From Bacillus sp. M6-12 (GTDB lineage: Bacteria > Bacillota > Bacilli > Bacillales > DSM-1321), in the NCBI RefSeq assembly GCF_002860285.1, contig NZ_PGVF01000009.1:124001-188000 (forward strand): a stretch of 64,000 nucleotides of DNA, given 5' to 3'. The notes below the pieces were generated by a model that was not told the origin of the DNA, did not search any database, and saw only the letters and a program-made list of their open reading frames with translations. Positions 35,443-43,122 of the stretch are shown here, piece by piece. A program made the translations under genes and the position numbers. Position 1 is the stretch's first letter, and the number at the start of each line of letters is the position of its first letter.

Positions 35443-36264
35443 AATCTGGCTGAAGAAAAGGGAATGCGGCGGAACCAAGCAGGGTGCATCAGCCGCTTTT
35501 TCCATTTGGCTTGAATAAAAGAAAAACCGCTAATTTAAGTGCCGATTCCGCTTAATTAAATTAATTTCAGGGAAAAATATTTTGAAACAGCCATATGAAT
35601 TGTACACTTCGGGAGTTTAAAAGCTGCCATATTCATGGTCTTTTCAGCAATATTAATGCCGATGCCACTTTTTTTAATATTTCTTCAATAGTATTTCTCA
35701 TTTTATCGCCTGCGTTTTTAAACCTCAACCGGAAATATAAAACTTTTAGGAAGTTAGTTAAGTTTATCTTTTTTCTAAAAAAGGTTAACGAGAATCCTTC
35801 CCGGTTTTTCATATTAATAAGTGCATAATTCATGTGTATAATCCACTCTTCTAATAGGTCCTCGTCCATTCCTTTGTCTAAAAGAGCTTCTATGAAATAT
35901 ATTAACCTTTCATCCTCATCATCAATGCGGATGTTTCTTTCGCCAGGCAGAGTTCAATAGTTTAATAAGTAAATGTCCAAAACGATTAAAATCAAAGGAA
36001 CAGGCGGCCGGGAAAAGGGAATTGAAAAAAATATAGTAATCGAGCAGGTATCCAATTTACTTGTTTGAATAAATACATAATACACTCAGTTTTTAAGAGA
36101 GTGCCGCTTTTGTATGTAAATAGCCATTTTACATTTGACGATTCAAAGAAAGAAAAGTTACATCATATCAAAAAATAATTAATAAACTTTTTATTCAGGA
36201 ATGAAAAGCATTCAACGCAATATATTTAAAATCGTGGTTAATATATTTTCAGGGGGAATAGAAA
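35443..36264. other. Intergenic region with one doubtful minus-strand gene
   Basis: Contains a second hairpin (GCGGC/GCCGC at about 35465-35500 with TTTTT), an acidic/basic frame on the minus strand (35633-35869), and the AT-rich region before the NlpC/P60 gene. No promoter could be named with confidence. Confidence 0.4.
35633..35869 (-). pseudogene. 5'-truncated reading frame, unknown function
   Basis: A 78-codon frame whose protein-like sequence continues upstream (RNIRIDDEDERLIYFIEALL) for another 25 codons to a TGA without any start codon. The C-terminal part is helical and basic. The ATG at 35869 has only AAAGGA directly adjacent. I infer a gene that has lost its start, though use of the internal ATG cannot be excluded. 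Confidence 0.3.
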
Positions 36265-36747
36265 ATGAACATGAGTTTACCAGTTTCAAGATGGAGTTTA
36301 TCACTCCTGGCAAGTTTAGCTATAGCGGTTGCTTTTATTTTTGGTACAGCTTCGAATGCATCTGCATCCATTAACTATGGAGAAGAAGCGGCGGAGACAG
36401 CAAAGCTGTATGTTGGCACTCCTTATAAGTATGGAGGCACTACTCCAAAGGCATTTGATGCAAGCGGCTTTACTCAATATGTATACAAACATGCAGCCAC
36501 AAAATTGTCTCTCCCGAGGACAAGTGGATCTCAATTCAATCTTGGTAAAGCTGTAAAACAAAGCGAATTGAAGCAAGGTGATTTAGTGTTCTACGCTACT
36601 GGCGCAAAAGGGAAAGTTTCGTATGTTGGAATTTATCATTCCAACGGAAAGTTCATCGGCACAACTTCAAAAGGTGTATCAGTAATTAAGATGAGCGACA
36701 ATTATTGGAAAACTAAATATATGGGCGCTAAGAGAGTGATCAAGTAA
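36265..36747 (+). CDS. NlpC/P60-fold secreted protein lacking the catalytic triad
   Basis: A 160-residue protein with signal peptide (cleavage near ASA, residue 35) and a C-terminal NlpC/P60 domain. YVGTPYKYGGTTPKAFDASG corresponds to the active-site block, but the nucleophile Cys of the usual FDCSG is Ala66 (codon GCA). The catalytic His of ISHVGIY is Tyr120 (VSYVGIY), and the third polar residue (normally His in FIHAA) is Gly132 (FIGTT). The rest of the fold is well kept, so this is probably a cell-wall-binding or regulatory pseudoenzyme rather than a dead gene. AGGGGG precedes the ATG. A terminator follows. Confidence 0.85.
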   Translation: MNMSLPVSRWSLSLLASLAIAVAFIFGTASNASASINYGEEAAETAKLYVGTPYKYGGTTPKAFDASGFTQYVYKHAATKLSLPRTSGSQFNLGKAVKQSELKQGDLVFYATGAKGKVSYVGIYHSNGKFIGTTSKGVSVIKMSDNYWKTKYMGAKRVIK

Positions 36748-36779
36748 TAAAAAACTCACTGGATTGCCATGAAAATGAG

Positions 36780-36810
36780 AACGGCACTTATCATCGGGTG
36801 CCGTTTTTTT
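36780..36810 (+). terminator. Intrinsic terminator
   Basis: ACGGCAC / GTGCCGT stem with T-run to 36810. Confidence 0.8.
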
Positions 36811-36982
36811 ATTCAAGAAAGAAAACATATTATGGTACGTTTATCAAAAATCGGTGGTGAATCGGATTTCCCTATCATTATAAAATAAACTTCACCATTC
36901 ATATTTCCTAAGCAGGCAATTATCCTTTCTTAAAAAGCATCCGGAACTCTTTGATGGATATAATAAGGAAAGGAAAGGGGGA

Positions 36983-37726
36983 ATGAAGTTGTTAATAGTG
37001 AAAAGCTTGCTGTTTGCTATTGGATTTATATTAATTCATTTATCTTCAAGATATCTTAAGTTTTTACATTATAACCCAAGGAGCAAGCTGCTTTCTGTTG
37101 CAGGGGGAATATCTGTTGCTTATGTTTTCATTCATTTGCTGCCAGAATTAAATAAACATCAGGAAAAATTAGGTTCGTCCGAGCTTCCTGCAGATGTTTT
37201 TAATTTGTCTGATAATTATATCTATCTTTTTGCAATGATAGGACTTGCTGTCTTTTATGGATTGGATAGAATGGTGAAGACTTCAAAGAGAAAGCATGAA
37301 CAATCAGGAAAAAATGAGAAGGCAGGCATTTTCTGGATACACATCCTGTCATTTGCGGTGTACAATGCAGTCATTGGATATCTCTTGCTAAGAGGGGAAT
37401 ACAGCAAAGATTTAGTCTCAATGTTCCTTTACTTTTTGGCGATTTCTTTTCATTTTATTTCAAATGATCATAGCCTGCGTCTGCTGCATAAACAGACATA
37501 TGATAAGGTGGGGCGCTGGCTGCTGGCTTTTTCGATTCTGCTTGGCTGGGGAATAAGTGTGGCCGTTGAAGTTAACGAAAAAGCAATGGCAATGTTATTT
37601 GCTTTTCTTGCGGGAGGAATCTTGCTAAATGTAATGAAAGAAGAACTTCCAGAGGAAAGGGAAAGCAACTTTTTGGCTTTCTTCGGAGGCCTGGTTTTTT
37701 ATACTGTCCTTTTGATGGCTATTTAA
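36983..37726 (+). CDS. ZIP-like integral membrane protein
   Basis: A 247-residue protein with about eight hydrophobic segments. GGISVAYVFIHLLPELNKHQ resembles the metal-site helix of ZIP transporters (HLLPE), and GGILLNVMKEELPEE near the C-terminus resembles the paired motif. The His in FHFISNDHSLRLLHK could add ligands. This suggests a ZIP-family relative, but several conserved His/Glu of true ZIPs are not obvious, so metal transport is uncertain. AAAGGGGG precedes the ATG. Confidence 0.5.
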   Translation: MKLLIVKSLLFAIGFILIHLSSRYLKFLHYNPRSKLLSVAGGISVAYVFIHLLPELNKHQEKLGSSELPADVFNLSDNYIYLFAMIGLAVFYGLDRMVKTSKRKHEQSGKNEKAGIFWIHILSFAVYNAVIGYLLLRGEYSKDLVSMFLYFLAISFHFISNDHSLRLLHKQTYDKVGRWLLAFSILLGWGISVAVEVNEKAMAMLFAFLAGGILLNVMKEELPEERESNFLAFFGGLVFYTVLLMAI

Positions 37727-37793
37727 TGGCTCCCCGCACATAAAAAATGTGCCAAGTGTAAAACTAGGGAAAAGTTGAATGGGGTGAAGATTC

Positions 37794-37940
37794 TTGAACA
37801 AAGAAACGCTTAAAAATCTTACATCAAAAGAGGAAGATGTTTTAGTCATCAGTGATACTGGCTATGGTTTAGAAAGTGTTTCAAAAAAGGAAGCGGAGCG
37901 AATGGAGCCAGCTCCAATAAAGTCACAGGATGATGAATAG
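37794..37940 (+). CDS. Small hydrophilic protein
   Basis: A 48-residue acidic protein (MNKETLKNLTSKEEDVLVIS at the start) from a TTG with GGGGTGA six bases upstream. It lies 67 bases after the membrane-protein gene and could be its distal operon partner. Family not recognised. Confidence 0.5.
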   Translation: MNKETLKNLTSKEEDVLVISDTGYGLESVSKKEAERMEPAPIKSQDDE

Positions 37941-38060
37941 GAACGAGACAGTGGCATGCAGCATTTCTATATTTTTTAGGAGAGAATTCATTTCTTTTTT
38001 GAGGGTCTAATCTTGTTTTCTCAAGAATTTGAGGCTAATTGTTCGGTTAGCTTGTCAAGT

Positions 38061-38186
38061 TTTGTCGAAAAATCGATACTTTTTGAAATGTGGATGATAA
38101 AATTTGAAAGTTATATGATAAATTTCGAAGGTTGCACTATAATATTCAAAAGTTGTTAAATAAAATTGCTAAAATCTGAACAAACA
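38061..38186. repeat. Degenerate 21-bp tandem array
   Basis: Successive units of exactly 21 bp start at 38061, 38082, 38103, 38124, 38145 and (weak) 38166. Representative units are TTTGAAAGTTATATGATAAA(T) and TTCGAAGGTTGCACTATAAT(A). The shared core is TTTGAAAG at the unit start and an AT-rich end. It is not coding (stops in the frames inspected). Confidence 0.6.
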
Positions 38187-38409
38187 GCATTTTTTAGGTA
38201 CAGGGGTAGGGTATATTTATGCAAAAATGGATCTATAACTGGATGCACCACTGAAAAAATCTTTAAGTTTTACTGTTTAGCCAGGAATTAAAGCAAAATT
38301 GCTCTATTTGCGGGTTAAAAGCAGAAAAAAATCTTCTTTTCAAACTGAACACAGCGATATTTTTCGATAAACTTAGCTAAATCTCCTATATACCCCCCCA
38401 GATATATGA

Positions 38410-38437
38410 AATAGGCTGCCGCGGCAGCCTATTTTTT
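38410..38437. terminator. Perfect palindromic terminator without an adjacent gene
   Basis: AATAGGCTGCCG / CGGCAGCCTATT is a perfect 24-bp palindrome followed by TTTT on the plus strand. No gene ends within 450 bases on the plus strand. Confidence 0.75.
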
Positions 38438-38740
38438 CGGTAATTTTATGGAAGGGCGCTAATTATTAGATCTTCGGCGACTATTTTGAAGTAACAGCTA
38501 TTTAACATCAAATCTAATTAGATCAAATGCAACTAAACCGCAATTTATTATGAGGCAATAGCCATTTAACAACTAATTAAATTAGAACAAATGCATCTAA
38601 ATTGCAATCTAATATAAAGAAAAAGCTGCTAATTAAAAAAACGAAAATAAAAAGCAATTAAATATGAAGCAACAGCTGATGATCCAGATAATTAAATTTA
38701 ACACAAATGCAACTTCGGCTTAACCATAATAAAACCCGTT
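38438..38740. repeat. Degenerate tandem array with a 64-bp higher-order unit
   Basis: From about 38480 to 38720 the motif AGC(T/C) with its flanks recurs at 38496, 38560, 38624 and 38674. The first two intervals are 64 bp, the last is shorter. Each unit reads roughly GAAGCAACAGCTATTTAAC then ACAAATGCAACTAAA then GCAATTTAATAT, so each is close to three 21-bp segments. AT-rich and non-coding. The array ends at the RNase J terminator. Confidence 0.5.
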
Positions 38741-38762
38741 TTAAATTTCAATAATAACCGGG
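38729..38762 (-). terminator. Terminator of the RNase J gene
   Basis: On the minus strand CCCGGTT...AACGGG is followed by TTTTATTA; the first arm overlaps the 3' end of the coding sequence. Confidence 0.55.
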
Positions 38763-40411
38763 AGAATCATCGGCCTTCTTTTTGTTTGGGAGAATAAGTA
38801 TTGGCCTACTGATTTTCTGATGTTTTGCTTCATGACATTCCACTGATGGATATTAGCCTCCTGCAGTTCATCGACGGTTTTTTTGACAAGCCGGTTGACC
38901 TCCCTAAGAAGATCTTCTGAGTTCCTTGCATAGACGAAACCTCGTGAAATGGTGTCGGGGCCGGAAATGATTTTACGTTCCGATTTACTGATTGTTATTA
39001 CAACGACGAGCATCCCGTCTTCGGAAAGCTGTTTTCGGTCGCGAAGCACGACGTCACCAACATCGCCAACACCCATGCCGTCCACATAGGTAACCCCAGA
39101 AGGAACAGTTCGGGTCTGCCGGGCAATCTTGTTTTCAATATCAACAACATCACCATTTTTAATGATAAACGTGTTACCTTTTTCAACGCCGACGGATTCG
39201 GCCAGCAAACGGTGATGGTGGAGCATTCGGTATTCCCCGTGGATTGGAATGAAATAGGTAGGTTTCATTAATGTCAGCATCAGCTTTAAGTCTTCCTGAT
39301 ATCCATGCCCGGAAACATGCATTCCTGTTGTGCTTCCCGAACCGTAAATCACTTTGGCACCCTGCTGGAACAGGTTGTCGATGATTTTGGAAACATCCCG
39401 TTCATTCCCTGGTATTGGGGAAGCTGCCAGAATAACAGTATCTCCAGGATAAATGGAAACATCCCGATAATTTCCGCTTGCAAGGCGGGCAAGGGCAGCC
39501 ATTGGTTCTCCCTGGCTACCGGTACATAATATTGCGACCTTTTCAGGTGCCAGCCGATCGGCTGTGCGGGCGTCAATCAGCATGCCCTCCGGTACATTTA
39601 AGTAACCGCGCTCGATCGCAACTGAAACTACATTGACCATACTTCGGCCAAGCAATAACAGCTTTCGATTAGTCTTGATCGCTGCTTCCACAACTTGCTG
39701 TACACGGTTTACGTTAGAAGCGAAGGTAGAAACGAAGATTTTCCCCTGTGCTTTCATGAAGGCCTCATCCATATGTCCGCCCACCATTTGTTCGGACGGT
39801 GTTAGGCCGGTACGTTCTGCATTGGTACTTTCGGATATCAAAACCAAAACTCCCTCGCTGCCGATTTGAGCCATTTTATGAATATCCGAAGCTTGGTCAT
39901 GTGCAGGAGTTAAGTCAAATTTGAAGTCTCCAGTATGGACTACTTTTCCTTCAGGGGTCTCAAAAACAATGCCAAGGCAATCTGGAATGCTGTGGCTGAC
40001 TTTGAAAAAAGAAAGCTTCACATCTCCAAAATCCAACTTGGATTCAGAGTCAATGGAATGAAGTTTTGTTTCCGCTCTAAGCCGATGCTCGTCTAATTTT
40101 AATTCTATTAGCCCAAGTGTAAAATTAGTTGCATAGATCGGCACATTCATCTCTCTTAACAGGTAAGGAACTCCGCCTATATGGTCCTCGTGACCATGTG
40201 TTACAATTAAAGCCCGGATTTTATCCTTATTTTCTTCGAGGTATCTCATATCTGGAATAATCAAATCAATTCCCAGCAAACTTTCATCAGGGAATTTGCC
40301 GCCGCAGTCAATGATAAAGATGTCATCTGCATATTGGAGCACATACATATTTTTGCCGATTTCATTTATGCCGCCTAAGGCAAAAATGGATAACGCATTA
40401 TTAGTACTCAT
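38741..40411 (-). CDS. Ribonuclease J family protein
   Basis: A 556-residue beta-CASP metallo-beta-lactamase ribonuclease. The catalytic motif THGHEDHIGG (His72, His74, Asp76, His77) is intact, as are GDFKFD (motif 4 region), STNAER, FASNVNRVQQ and the C-terminal HxxGH element GMHVSGHG, plus IPIHGEYRM. RNase J proteins act as 5' exo- and endoribonucleases in mRNA decay. The intact HGHEDH resembles J1 rather than J2, but the location lacks the usual J1 neighbours, so it may be an extra paralogue. ATG at 40409-40411 has GGAGG eight bases upstream. Confidence 0.85.
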   Translation of the reverse strand: MSTNNALSIFALGGINEIGKNMYVLQYADDIFIIDCGGKFPDESLLGIDLIIPDMRYLEENKDKIRALIVTHGHEDHIGGVPYLLREMNVPIYATNFTLGLIELKLDEHRLRAETKLHSIDSESKLDFGDVKLSFFKVSHSIPDCLGIVFETPEGKVVHTGDFKFDLTPAHDQASDIHKMAQIGSEGVLVLISESTNAERTGLTPSEQMVGGHMDEAFMKAQGKIFVSTFASNVNRVQQVVEAAIKTNRKLLLLGRSMVNVVSVAIERGYLNVPEGMLIDARTADRLAPEKVAILCTGSQGEPMAALARLASGNYRDVSIYPGDTVILAASPIPGNERDVSKIIDNLFQQGAKVIYGSGSTTGMHVSGHGYQEDLKLMLTLMKPTYFIPIHGEYRMLHHHRLLAESVGVEKGNTFIIKNGDVVDIENKIARQTRTVPSGVTYVDGMGVGDVGDVVLRDRKQLSEDGMLVVVITISKSERKIISGPDTISRGFVYARNSEDLLREVNRLVKKTVDELQEANIHQWNVMKQNIRKSVGQYLFSQTKRRPMILPVIIEI

Positions 40412-40886
40412 TTTTATATCCTCCATCTCCGAAGTAGTCCTTTCATTATTCCCTGTTTCAAAGTGGATTATTATGGGAGAAGAACAAAAGAGTTTTTTTT
40501 ATAATTTTCATACCCATAATCCAGCGGATAAATCAGCTTTATGTTATAGCGAATTAAGCTTTATGTTATAGCGAATTAATAATACTGCTGTAATAAAAGA
40601 TAGTTCTCTGCAGAGAAGGGAGCCGAATAATTCAAGCATCAAACTCAATTTTTATTAGGAATGCAGGCTTTTTTCTTATTGCATGCTATGTCAGCGGTTT
40701 GGTATGATGATATTTCGACAATTAATGAGCAACGCGGTATGACTGGATAATTAAGTTTATGCTAGAGAAGGAAAAATAAGTGATTTCCGTAAAACCCTGG
40801 CAGATTAATAGATTATGATGGAATTCTCAAACTTACATACCTAATAATTGTTTACTGAATTAAACAACGGAAAGCAGGGAATACGG
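40412..40886. other. Intergenic region with an exact tandem duplication
   Basis: No gene. It holds the RNase J promoter region and a perfect 22-bp tandem duplication at 40535-40578. The remainder before the YdjM-like gene shows no distinct signal. Confidence 0.45.
40535..40578. repeat. Perfect 22-bp tandem duplication
   Basis: Unit AGCTTTATGTTATAGCGAAT(TA) occurs twice without mismatch at 40535-40556 and 40557-40578, about 125 bases upstream of the RNase J start. On the minus strand each copy contains CTATAAC, -10-like. Confidence 0.85.
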
Positions 40887-41513
40887 TTGAATGGTTCAGC
40901 ACATTTAGCCATCGGAGCAGGATCAGGATATATTGTCGCAAATGCAGTTCAGTCTGATCCTGCTTCGACAGGCTTGTTGATTATAATAGGGGCTGTCACA
41001 GGCCTGATGCCTGATATAGATATAGATGGCAAATTAAGCAATAAAATTACATTTTCTCATAAAGTCATTCGTTCCATCGCCCAGGTAATTGGCCTTTTGA
41101 TGATGGTCTATAGCTATTTTTCAGGCGATGGGGCGGAAAAATGGCTTGGGATTGGTGCAGGTATAGGGATTATCGCAATTTCAATGTATATTACACAAAG
41201 ACGCATGCTGACCGTAACAGGAATTGGAGTTTTGGCCGGAGGACTGTCACTGGAGGAAAACTGGTTATTGCTATTAGCTATTTTTATTATCATAGCTTCA
41301 TTTGTTCCTCATCGAAGCTACACACATTCCATAATAGGAATTATCTTTTTCGGCGTCATTTCTGCACAATTTCAGGATGCAGTCGGAGTAAATGGGGTCT
41401 TTTCTGCCTGCATGGCAGGTTACATCAGCCATCTTGCAGCTGATTTGCGTATTTTGCCATTCAATAAGCGCGGAGTAAAACTCTTTTTGCCAATATCCTC
41501 AAAGGAATTCTGA
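40887..41513 (+). CDS. YdjM-like membrane-bound metal-dependent hydrolase family protein
   Basis: A 208-residue membrane protein. It opens NGSAHLAIGAGSGY, then ITGLMPDIDIDG-type motif (GAVTGLMPDIDIDGKLSNKI), with SFVPHRSYTHSIIG and GYISHLAADLRIL. The His/Asp pattern (H near the N-terminus, DxD, HRxxTHS, SHLxxD) is that of the YdjM/DUF457 family, whose B. subtilis member belongs to the DNA-damage regulon. I prefer TTG 40887 with AGGGA upstream, which matches the family's N-terminus; the open frame extends to 40848. Confidence 0.75.
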   Translation: MNGSAHLAIGAGSGYIVANAVQSDPASTGLLIIIGAVTGLMPDIDIDGKLSNKITFSHKVIRSIAQVIGLLMMVYSYFSGDGAEKWLGIGAGIGIIAISMYITQRRMLTVTGIGVLAGGLSLEENWLLLLAIFIIIASFVPHRSYTHSIIGIIFFGVISAQFQDAVGVNGVFSACMAGYISHLAADLRILPFNKRGVKLFLPISSKEF

Positions 41514-41837
41514 GCAAGTAAATATAAGACAGATTAACTTGAACAAACATCTTTCAGAACAGCTGATATCGCTGGAACAATACAAGGCTCAACAGCAGAT
41601 GCAATTAGCAAGATCGAGGAGGCTTTATTTTGAAAAATAATAAGTCATAGCCATCCAAACTCGATCATTGTAATTATTGGTTTTTCCCAAATTTATTAGG
41701 TGCAAATGATACTTATGAGAAATGAAAACGTATAAATGATGTAGAAGACTATTGCTCCTACCAAAAAATCAAATCGCTTCCTTTGTTAAGCTGTGTAAAT
41801 ATATGGAAAAATCAACGCCATTCATACTGGACAATTG

Positions 41838-41865
41838 ACCTATCAGCTAATCTGATAGGTTTTTT
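41838..41865 (+). terminator. Orphan intrinsic terminator
   Basis: ACCTATCAG / CTGATAGGT perfect 9-bp stem with TTTTT. Confidence 0.75.
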
Positions 41866-41983
41866 GCAGCTAAATGGAATTTTTTATTTAACCGGAAACC
41901 TCGCTAGAATATATAATTCGCTCTCAGATCATAAACAAATAAAAAATCATAACAGTCTCAATAAGAGCGAATGGAAGAAATGT

Positions 41984-42017
41984 AAACCTTCGAATTGACC
42001 CGACCGAAGGTTTCTTT
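41984..42017 (+). terminator. Orphan terminator-like hairpin
   Basis: AAACCTTCG / CGAAGGTTT perfect 9-bp stem followed by CTTTA. Confidence 0.6.
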
Positions 42018-42421
42018 AGATTATCAAGCCATTATTGTTATAAAAATTGAATAATACCCTTTACTTATTTCCTTATTATGATGCCGAGGAGCTTTCTGGA
42101 TATCTCATCAAGCAGCTTTAATACAAGAAAAAGAGAAAAGAAAGCAGGGAATCACTAAATTTAACTGTAAAATAAATTCATGATGGTTATCTCAATAACC
42201 AATGAAAATATCTGGAATTATTATATTGCAGTTGCCATCGGAATAATTTCTTCATTTCCGCACACACTCTATTAATAAGACATTCTCAAAAAATCAATTT
42301 TTTCCTTCTCTAAGTAACCTGACCTGTCCAAATGGAACTATTCTTTAACATTATATGAACATTATAATTTGTTGATTAAAATATAAATGATTTTGGATAT
42401 TCAGAGGTCTTAAGAGGTTTT

Positions 42422-42946
42422 TTAAAACTTTATAAACCCTGCCCTTACCAGTCTTTTAAGGTATTCATGAAACTCCTCATTCCCCAAATGGCACTTCATA
42501 GAATCTATTCCTTCAAATATGCACAATTCGTTAAATAGTTTTTCGCTTATTCCTTGTAGTGTAAAGCCACTGATATGCTTGAGATTTTCGCTTTCTAAGA
42601 TTATGTTTATCCTTTGGCCGGTCTGAATACCATTCCACATTTTTTCGAGCTCATTTTGGAAATCATATAGTTCCTCTTTTAGAAGTTGAATCATATTATA
42701 TAAGTCTATTTTCTCGGTATCTGTAAAAATCCTCTGCAAGACTAAAGGGTTTTCAATAACATAATATTTACGAACAGCAGCTAAGTTCTCAGTTTCTGCA
42801 TCTGCTCGATTAATATCCTCTTCATATGCCAAATACTTCTCTTTTAAAGTGGAATCTGCTTCGTCCAGAGTGTACCTGTTTGGAATTTTTAATTCACAAT
42901 ATTTTTCAAAGATCTTCTTCATGAAAAGTTCTATTTGATTCTCCAT
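42422..42946 (-). CDS. Hypothetical soluble protein
   Basis: A 174-residue helical, acidic protein (MENQIELFMKKIFEKYCELK at the start) that I do not recognise. The C-terminal segment LGNEEFHEYLKRLVRAGFIK could be a small winged-helix-like end. AAGGAG is six bases before the second of two adjacent ATG codons (42944-42946). It is divergent from the SNF2 helicase gene. Confidence 0.6.
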   Translation of the reverse strand: MENQIELFMKKIFEKYCELKIPNRYTLDEADSTLKEKYLAYEEDINRADAETENLAAVRKYYVIENPLVLQRIFTDTEKIDLYNMIQLLKEELYDFQNELEKMWNGIQTGQRINIILESENLKHISGFTLQGISEKLFNELCIFEGIDSMKCHLGNEEFHEYLKRLVRAGFIKF

Positions 42947-43122
42947 CATTTTCTCCTTGTTATAGATCATGTTAATTGAATTCTACTTTAATTACCGTCC
43001 AGCCGACATCATTATTTACAATCCTGCTAAATCGATTTATAGTATGGTAATCATATACGGAAAAAATTATTAATAAAGACTTGATAATGGAAGCGGAATC
43101 TCACCAGGAAGGAGGAGGGCAG

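Larger units (their letters stand above)
41514..42421. other. Long intergenic region with two terminator-like hairpins
   Basis: No supported gene. A short frame near 41537-41639 (LNKHLSEQLISLEQYKAQQQ) has no ribosome site. Hairpins with T-runs at 41838-41865 and 41984-42017 suggest lost or noncoding transcripts. An open frame covering 41783-41998 runs through the first hairpin and lacks a ribosome site. Confidence 0.4.

Noticed and set aside
41783..41998. Plus-strand 71-codon open frame
   Set aside because: It runs through a strong terminator hairpin (41838-41865), has no ribosome site and no recognisable sequence.
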